A DNA stretch of 64,000 nt from Phascolarctos cinereus (Eukaryota; Chordata; Mammalia; Diprotodontia; Phascolarctidae): positions 1,356,501 to 1,420,500 of the forward strand of contig NW_018344217.1 in assembly GCF_002099425.1 (NCBI RefSeq). The letters run 5' to 3'. The notes beneath the pieces are model-generated. The model was not told where the DNA came from and did no database searches. It was given only the letters and a program-made list of their open reading frames with translations. The translations under genes were made by a program, and so were the position numbers. Within the stretch, counting starts at the first letter, position 1; the number at the start of each line of letters is the position of its first letter. Below, piece by piece: positions 58,338-64,000 of the stretch.

Positions 58338-59296
58338 CGTGGCTCTTGGAGAAGAACCTTTCGGCCACATAACCAGTAGTTCAGTGCTGGTCAAGACAAG
58401 GAACCCTGCCCTCTCAATGCCCTGATGATTTCTGGTCCAGATTTTCCTTCAACATTTCCATGGTGGTGTTGGAGGGGGATCTCTAATGCCACCAAATGCA
58501 GCTCATTATACCGATGCATTGTTCTGAACATCAAGATGGTTTTCTTGACATAAAGCTTAAATTTGCCTCCACGAAATCCACAGAGGGAAAGGTTTCCAGA
58601 AAGAGAGGACAAAGGTTGAAGCATGTCCCTCACTTCCACATGAAGAAGTGATGGCTAAGAATGCACAATGAATTGTGAATTTTTGGACAAGGCTGGTGAG
58701 GGGATTTGCTTCATTTGATTTTGTATGTTTGTTATGATCATTTTCTTTTTTCGTTTTCTAATCATTATTTCTTTTTTAATTGTTTTTATCATTTGTTTTG
58801 CAGGGGTGGATGTGGTTAAGGGGTAAGGTTTGAAGGGAGTGATTTTTTTTTTACACACTTTCTGAACTGAGTTTAATTAACAGTAGCATCTACCCTATAA
58901 GGTGATTGTGAGGATCAAATGAGGTATACAGTTGGAAACCTATAATTGCTTATTCCCTTCCTATCTTTTAATTCAATTCAATAGATAGAGGGTTTTTTTT
59001 CTCAGCTGTGTTGTAGATGAACTCCATTCTCGAGGCAGGGAGATAGACTGGTTGACCTTGGAGGTTCCTTTGGTATCTGAGATTGAAAATCAGAACCACT
59101 ATTGTGTGCTGGATTAGATGAAGAAAAAATATGTGGGAGATCTTGTAGGTCTGTGTTCCCATGATTGGAATTTGTTTTGTTTCCACCAACTTCACCTTGC
59201 ACTCTGCAGTATTACAAGCTACAATTGGGTAGCTCCAAAGAACGAGCAGATCAAAGACAACAGCAATGCTCTTTCCTCCATTTCTCCAGCTGCCTC

Positions 59297-59349
59297 ATGT
59301 GGACAATGTCCTTTTTGTAAATTCGGTACAAAGATGAATAGTTTATAGA
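59297..59349 (+). pseudogene. worn class C hairpin (second copy)
   Basis: Same sequence as 56079-56131 within the duplicated block; shares its defects, so the decay came before the duplication. Confidence 0.5.
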
Positions 59350-59897
59350 GAGGCTGGTGGTCATGCACTTGCTAGCTAGACAGCCACGAATATGGAGGCA
59401 TTGTTGGACATGGATCACTAACCTATCAAGTCTGTGATGACTGTGGATTGATATTCTGTGAGAAGAGAGGCCTTAAGTACTGCCATGATAGGAAACCCAT
59501 TCTGTTTGATGCTGGCTCTAATCATGTAGTCATTTTCCCTACAGTCAGCTAAAATTTACCCATAATACACTCTGAATTGCAAACCTTCCAAGTGACCATG
59601 CATTTCTGAACTGTGTTAGAGATTTTCTTCCTCCTTATGGAATTGCTGTCCTCTGAGGTCATTCTCTGTGCTGAGGTTCAGAAATCCTTATACAGCTAAC
59701 TGCCATCCTGGGGGTGAGGATGGATAAGGAAAACTCTCACATCTTTCAGCCTGGTGATTCTAGCATATTATGGTTTTGTTTTTCAACCAACATCATACAA
59801 AAGCACACCATCACTACCATTTTCCATTATTTGGTTCTGCATTAGGAGCACAACAATAAAGTCATCTATCCTCCCACCATGCCCTCTATGTGCCTCA

Positions 59898-59964
59898 GCG
59901 GTAACAGATAGAACATTTTGTATATTGTGGTAGAAGTTGTACCTAGTACAACCCATGGCTCTTG
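59898..59964 (+). pseudogene. worn class B2 hairpin (second copy)
   Basis: Same as 56680-56746, carried by the duplication. Confidence 0.4.
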
Positions 59965-60801
59965 GAGAAGAGCTTTTCTGCCGGATAGCCAGGAGTTCAG
60001 TGCTGATGGAGACAAGGAAGCATGCCCTCTCAGCCAATGCCGTGATGATTTTGGTCCAGATTTTCCTTGAACATTTTCATGGTGGTGTTGGAGGGCATCT
60101 CTTCTGTCTCCTAATGCAGTTCATTGTATTGGCTCTGAGTGTCATGAGAGTTTTCCTGACATCAAGTCTAAGTTAACCTCCATGAAATCCACAGAGCACC
60201 AGGCTTCCAGAGGATAAAAAAAAATGACTCATGCCCCTTGATTAATGACAGAGATGAGATGGGCACGAAATACAAAATGAATTATGCATTTTTGGACATA
60301 GCCAATGCAGGAATTTGCTTTATTTGACCATGCATATTTGTTATGATGGTTTTCTTTTTCTTTTTTTTTTCTTATGGTTGTATAGCGTGTGCTCATGAGT
60401 GTTGGGATTGAGGATAATTTAGAGAGAGTGAAAGTTAATGCTTTTTTACATACTTCTTGAATTGAGTTTAATTACCTCTAATAAAAAATGCTAAATTGAA
60501 TGGAAACGTTCTAAGTCACCATCCATTTCTAAGCTATGTTCTAGGCTTTCTCTCTCCTCCTCCTCCTTTTAGAGGAATGGAATGGCAGTCATCTGAGGTC
60601 ACTCTGCAGAATGAGATTTGATAACTAATTCTCATCCTGAGGTGATGTTAGAGAAAGAAAACTCAGAGATCTTACAGTTTGGTGATCTCAGGCTATAAAA
60701 GCACACCATTGCTATAATTTTCAAGTGGTTGGCTTTGCCATTGGGAGTATGACTAAGCTAACTCATCTACCCTGTTCACTATGTCCTTTACCACCTGCTC
60801 C

Positions 60802-60858
60802 TGTTGTATAGATATTAATATTTTAGAAAGTGTGATAATATAGTCACATTTTACAATA
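60802..60858 (+). ncRNA. hairpin, class E, decayed
   Basis: TTGTA (60804) pairs with TACAA (60852-60856); GATATTAATATTTTA has only patchy partners. Flank GATATTTGGAGA is class E. Confidence 0.4.
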
Positions 60859-61004
60859 GTGATATTTGGAGATGAACCTTCCAGCCAGACATGCAGGATT
60901 TCAGAGATGCTTAGGATAAGGAAGGCTATAATCGGGTGGCTCAGATTAATGAACATATCAAAGAGAAAAGCATTGATCTTTTAACCGCTCCTCTAGCTGC
61001 CTCC

Positions 61005-61058
61005 TCTGGACAATGTTCTTCATTTTGTAAATTCAATGCAAAGACGAATAGCATCCAT
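61005..61058 (+). ncRNA. hairpin, class C, weakened
   Basis: TGGA (61007) pairs with TCCA (61053-61056); TTCTTC faces GACGAA; TTTTG faces GCAAA. Confidence 0.6.
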
Positions 61059-61589
61059 AGAAAGTGTCAGGCAAGAATTTTGTGCTAAACTAAACAATCA
61101 TGAATATTCATGCACTGCAGGACAGGGATGAGGATCAATATTCTGTGAGAGGAGAGCCCAAGTACTGCCATCTTGGGAAACCCATTTTGTCTGAGTCTGG
61201 CTCTCATTATGTGGACATTTCCCCCCCATTCACCTTAAATTTTCCTCTAACCAATTTATGCTGAATTGAACACTTTCCAAGTGACTATCCATTTCTGAGC
61301 TATGTTCTGTATTTTCTTCTTTTAGGTTGATGGAATAGCTGTCCTCTGAGGTCATAGTTCAGGCTGAGATTCGCTAACACAAAGGTAATTCCCATCCTGG
61401 GAGTGAGATTACTTAAGGATAACTCTCAAAAATCTTTCAGTGTGGTGATCACAGCAGATTATAGTTTTGTTTTTACAACTAAGGATACCCAAATGACACT
61501 ATTACCCCTATTTTATCTTATTTAGCTCTGTAGGAGCATAACAATGGAAAATCTTCTGTCCTGCCACCATACCCTTCATATGCCTCAGC

Positions 61590-61640
61590 TATACCTGATA
61601 AAACATTTTATATATAGTTGGAAAAGTTGTATCATGCAAA
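61590..61640 (+). ncRNA. hairpin, class B2, weakened base
   Basis: TGATAAAACATTTT (61597-61610) pairs with GAAAAGTTGTATCA (61621-61634), about 11 of 14. The basal TGTAC/GTACA helix is gone. Confidence 0.58.
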
Positions 61641-62382
61641 ATAGTAGGCCTTGGAAAGGAACTTACTAGCCAGATAGCCAAGATTTCAGGAATGGTTGGG
61701 ACAAGCAAATCTTTCTTCTCCCACTCCAGTGGATTGCAGGTCAAGACTTTTCTTGAACATTTCTGTGGTGGGGATGCCATGTAATGAAGCTCATTATAGT
61801 TGTATATAATTCAGAATGTCAAGAGGGTTTTCTTCATGTTAGGCCTAAACTTTCTTCTGTGAAATCTACACAACACAGACTACAGAGATTCCAGAGGATA
61901 AAAGTTGACATGTATGCTTTGCTTCTCAGAAGAGATGCGATATGCATCAAATACAAAAGGAATTGTGCATTTTCACACTTGGCCATTAAGGGGATTTACT
62001 TCACCTGACCATGCCCATTTGTTAGCTTGCTTCTCCTTTTCTTATCATTGTACAGCTTGTGTTTGTGAGTGGGCATGGTTAAGGAGGAAGAAGTGGAGAG
62101 GATAAAAACTTTTGCTTTTACGTACTTCCTGAACTGAGTTTAATTTATAGTAATCTCTACCTGACAAGGTTGATGTAATCAAACGAGTAATAATCAAATG
62201 ACTAATTATGTGGGCAGTTATCTTGTATTTCCATACTAGATTTTCTTTCTTCTTTTAGAGAAATGGAATCTTTGGCCTCTGAGGTCATGCCATGCTGAGA
62301 TTCAAAAACATAAAGCTAATTCCATCCTGAGTGTAAGGTTGGATAAGAACACTCAAATATTTTTCCATCTGGTGATCCTAGG

Positions 62383-62384
<2 letters not shown>

Positions 62385-62472
<88 letters not shown>

Positions 62473-62498
62473 CATATATATATATATATGTATATGTG

Positions 62499-62544
<46 letters not shown>
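62385..62544. repeat. TG - TA - CA compound microsatellite, self-complementary
   Basis: TG repeat, then a 70-bp TA-rich core with TATATACATATA steps, then CA repeat. Left TG and right CA arms are complementary, so the 160-bp block can fold as one long hairpin or cruciform. Confidence 0.95.
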
Positions 62545-62545
<1 letters not shown>

Positions 62546-62660
62546 TTTAAAAGCAAAGCCATCCAAAGCACACCATTGCTACAATTTTCAAATGGTTGAC
62601 TCTGGAGGAGTATGACCAAGTCAGTTCATCTATCCTGCCATTATTTCCTCCATCTGCCCC

Positions 62661-62718
62661 TGTTGTACAGATGTTACATTTTGTGTATATGATAAAATAG
62701 TCCCATCATGTGCAACAG
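62661..62718 (+). ncRNA. pre-miRNA-like hairpin, class E
   Basis: TTGTACA (62663-62669) pairs with TGTGCAA (62709-62715), one U-G; GATG faces CATC; ATTTT pairs with AAAAT. Confidence 0.8.
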
Positions 62719-62888
62719 TGGCATTTGGAGATGAATCTTCAAACAATCAGGATTCCACATCTTTTTTTTATCTCAAAAGAATTCATCCAACATTCTCTAG
62801 TATTATAAGCTACAACTGGGTGGTTCAGAAGAACGAGCATATCAAAGAAAAAAGGAATGATCTTTCTACTATTCCTCCAGCCGCCTCA

Positions 62889-62943
62889 TGTGGATAAAAT
62901 TCTTCATTTTGTAAATTCTGTAAAAAGAAGAATAGTATCCAGA
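62889..62943 (+). ncRNA. pre-miRNA-like hairpin, class C
   Basis: TGGATA (62891-62896) pairs with TATCCA (62936-62941); ATTCTTC (62899-62905) with GAAGAAT (62927-62933); TTTT with AAAA. Against the usual TGGACA/TGTCCA both arms changed, a textbook compensation. Confidence 0.87.
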
Positions 62944-63451
62944 GAGGCTGTTGGTGAACAACTTTGCAGTTAAGCATCCATTGTTGAACACAGCTCACTA
63001 ACCTATCAGTTCCTGTCTTAAGTACTGCCATTTTGGGAAACTCATTCTGTTTGCAGCTGGCTTTAATTACATGGACATTTTCCCTTCATTTATCTAAAAT
63101 TTACCTCTGCCCAACATATGCTGCGTTGAAAACCTTCTAAATGATTGTACATTTCTGAATCACGTTCTAGATTTTCTTCTTTCACCTTCTTTAAGGTTGA
63201 TGGAATAGCTGTCCTCTGAAGTCTCTGCATGCTGAAATTTGACAAAGTAAAAATAAATGTTATCCTTGGTATGAGCTGGATGAGGAACACTCAGATCTTT
63301 CAGCTTCTGGATTCTAGCTGTTACATTGTTGTTGTTTTTTTCCAACTAACACGATGTAAAGCACACCACTGGTGCAATTTTGAAGCAATTGACTCTGCAG
63401 AAGGAGCATCACTAAGCCCACCCATTTCTTCTGCTACCATGACCTCCACTT

Positions 63452-63519
63452 GCTCCTGTTGTACAAATGTGACATTTTATAAAATACGATAAAATAGTCA
63501 CATAATGTGCAACAGGAGC
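63452..63519 (+). ncRNA. pre-miRNA-like hairpin, class E, longest stem
   Basis: GCTCCTGTTGTACA (63452-63465) pairs with TGTGCAACAGGAGC (63506-63519), 14 of 14 with one U-G; ATGTGAC (63467-63473) with GTCACAT (63497-63503); TTTTAT with ATAAAA; loop of 8 nt. In all about 27 pairs with two small interruptions. Confidence 0.92.
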
Positions 63520-64000
63520 ATTTGGAGAAGAATCTTTCTGCCAAACCACCAAGAATTCAGAAATGCTTGGAAGAAGGAGCTCTGCTTTCTAAAACCAGGG
63601 TGATTTTTGATCCCGACTTTCCTCAAGGTCTTCTATGATGATGAGGGAGGGATCCCTACTGCCACCTAATGCAGGTAATTATTCTTGTACCTAGTTCTGA
63701 ATATCATGAAGGTTTTCCTGACATCAAAAATCTCGGTTCGGCTATCTTAAATACATGGAAAGGACCCAGATTTCCCAGGACCAAAGATGAAGAATGCGAC
63801 TCTGGCCTCAATGGAGATGTGATGAATATCAAGAGAAAAAGTGAGTTGCATATTTTTGGATGTGGGAATGAAAAGATTTGCTTCATTTGGCCATGCACAT
63901 TTCCAAAGTTGATTTTTTACAAATTTACTGTACAGTCTGAGTAGGTTCATGTATATTTCTAATAGGGGTGGGGGAGTGAGGGGAAAAGAATTTAGAGAAA

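Larger units (their letters stand above)
59262..60451 (+). repeat. recent duplication, copy 2
   Basis: Near-identical to 56044-57236. Right of the break it continues GAATTGAGTTTAATTACC, whereas copy 1 continues CTGCATTGAGTGTAATG, so both copies sit in homologous but distinct spacers. Confidence 0.93.
6838..64000 (+). repeat. tandem array of hairpin-bearing monomers (putative miRNA cluster)
   Basis: The whole region is built from diverged copies of a monomer of about 0.75-0.85 kb. Each has a conserved lead-in (cat-ccc-ttcc-agc-c), a 50-65 nt hairpin, the flank ATAGAGGCTGTTGG, a spacer with gggact-gttgggacaagg, CCTGATGATTGT, CCAGACT, CTTAAATTTGCCTC and finally TGACCTCTGAGGTCACTTTC and GAGATT. 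Both half-types of monomer share these spacer landmarks, showing common descent. The array begins just after the L1 and continues past the right edge. No protein-coding capacity is shared between copies: frames differ from copy to copy while hairpins persist. Transcription unit, promoter and terminator are not visible. Confidence 0.85.
44845..64000 (+). repeat. distal domain of the array
   Basis: C monomers alternate with B2 or E monomers: B 44845, C lost at about 45870, E 46664, C 47480, E and C worn (48022, 48470), E 49067, B2 49733, C 51533, B2 52150, C 53363, E 53966, C lost at about 54550, B2 55118, C/B2 worn (56079, 56680), C 57680, B2 58283, second copy of the worn pair (59297, 59898), E 60802, C 61005, B2 61590, E 62661, C 62889, E 63452. 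No class A, A2 or D occurs. Spacers hold a SINE each at 46086 and 52646 and an L1 tail at 49918; otherwise only monomer sequence. Confidence 0.78.

Noticed and set aside
62316-62619. Several overlapping open frames on both strands
   Set aside because: Low-complexity Cys-Val, Thr-His and Tyr-Ile runs from TG/TA/CA repeats.
6838-64000. Match to let-7, miR-17, miR-302/C19MC or miR-506 family seeds
   Set aside because: I compared the arms from memory and saw no convincing shared seed or flank; homology to these families is not claimed.
1-64000. LTR retroelements or other virus-like fossils
   Set aside because: I saw no LTR pairs, primer-binding sites, or gag, pol or env-like frames; reverse transcriptase traces are of L1 and CR1 type.

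Overview
The window looks like marsupial nuclear DNA. Three kinds of repeat point that way: tRNA-derived/CORE SINEs of the marsupial type (six copies with target-site duplications), L1 3' ends of the marsupial kind (23779-24098, 9326-9578, 49918-50723, 2481-6837), and a short hAT-type MITE. No spliced or intact protein-coding gene is visible. The longest open frames are about 150 codons, look like nothing known, and run straight through RNA hairpins. The species cannot be fixed from sequence alone; an opossum-like genome is a reasonable guess.

Layout. 1-2480 is flanking DNA with a small CR1-like reverse transcriptase relic. 2481-6837 is mainly an old L1 lying antisense, with a SINE inside it. 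From about 6838 to the right edge (it runs off the window) everything is one degenerate tandem array. Its basic monomer is roughly 0.75-0.85 kb and carries one 50-65 nt RNA hairpin with the size and shape of a microRNA precursor. I mark 75 hairpins plus 11 decayed ones. All share a frame: a CCAGTTG-like 5' flank, an apical part with TTTTGTGGATT or TAGATTGTG, and a 3' flank like ATAGAGGCTGTTGG, so they descend from one ancestor.

Hairpin classes used below (5' arm ... 3' arm): A, GGATAAGG ... CCTTATCC; A2, GGACAAGGTGCTC ... GAGCATCTTGTCC; B, TTGTACCAGATGC ... GCATCTTGTACAA; B2, TGTACCAGATACA ... TGTATCACGTACA; C, TGGACCATGTTCTTC ... GAAGAATTTGGTCCA; D, CCATTTGGACAA ... TTGTACAATGG; E, TTGTACAGATGTCAC ... 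GTCACGTCATGTACAA.

The array has three domains. Proximal (6838-15681): A and B classes in irregular order, starting with four hairpins about 167 bp apart. Central (15682-44844): a higher-order repeat of about 2.4-4.2 kb, order B - A2 - C - D - A - A(-A), present nine times with local losses. Distal (44845-64000): C monomers alternating with B2 or E, including a 1.19 kb block duplicated almost without change (56044-57236 and 59262-60451).

Interpretation. Arms change together between paralogues (GGAC/GTCC, GGAT/ATCC, GTAC/GTAC, GATACA/TGTATC), and imperfect pairs are mostly G-U when read on the + strand. This argues for selection on an RNA hairpin transcribed left to right: most likely a very large, lineage-specific microRNA cluster, comparable in design (not in sequence, as far as I can see) to the primate chromosome 19 cluster or the X-linked testis miRNA families of mammals. 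From memory, large X-linked, testis-expressed miRNA families have been reported in opossum; I cannot tell whether this is that locus. Expression is not shown by sequence, so the miRNA call is an inference.
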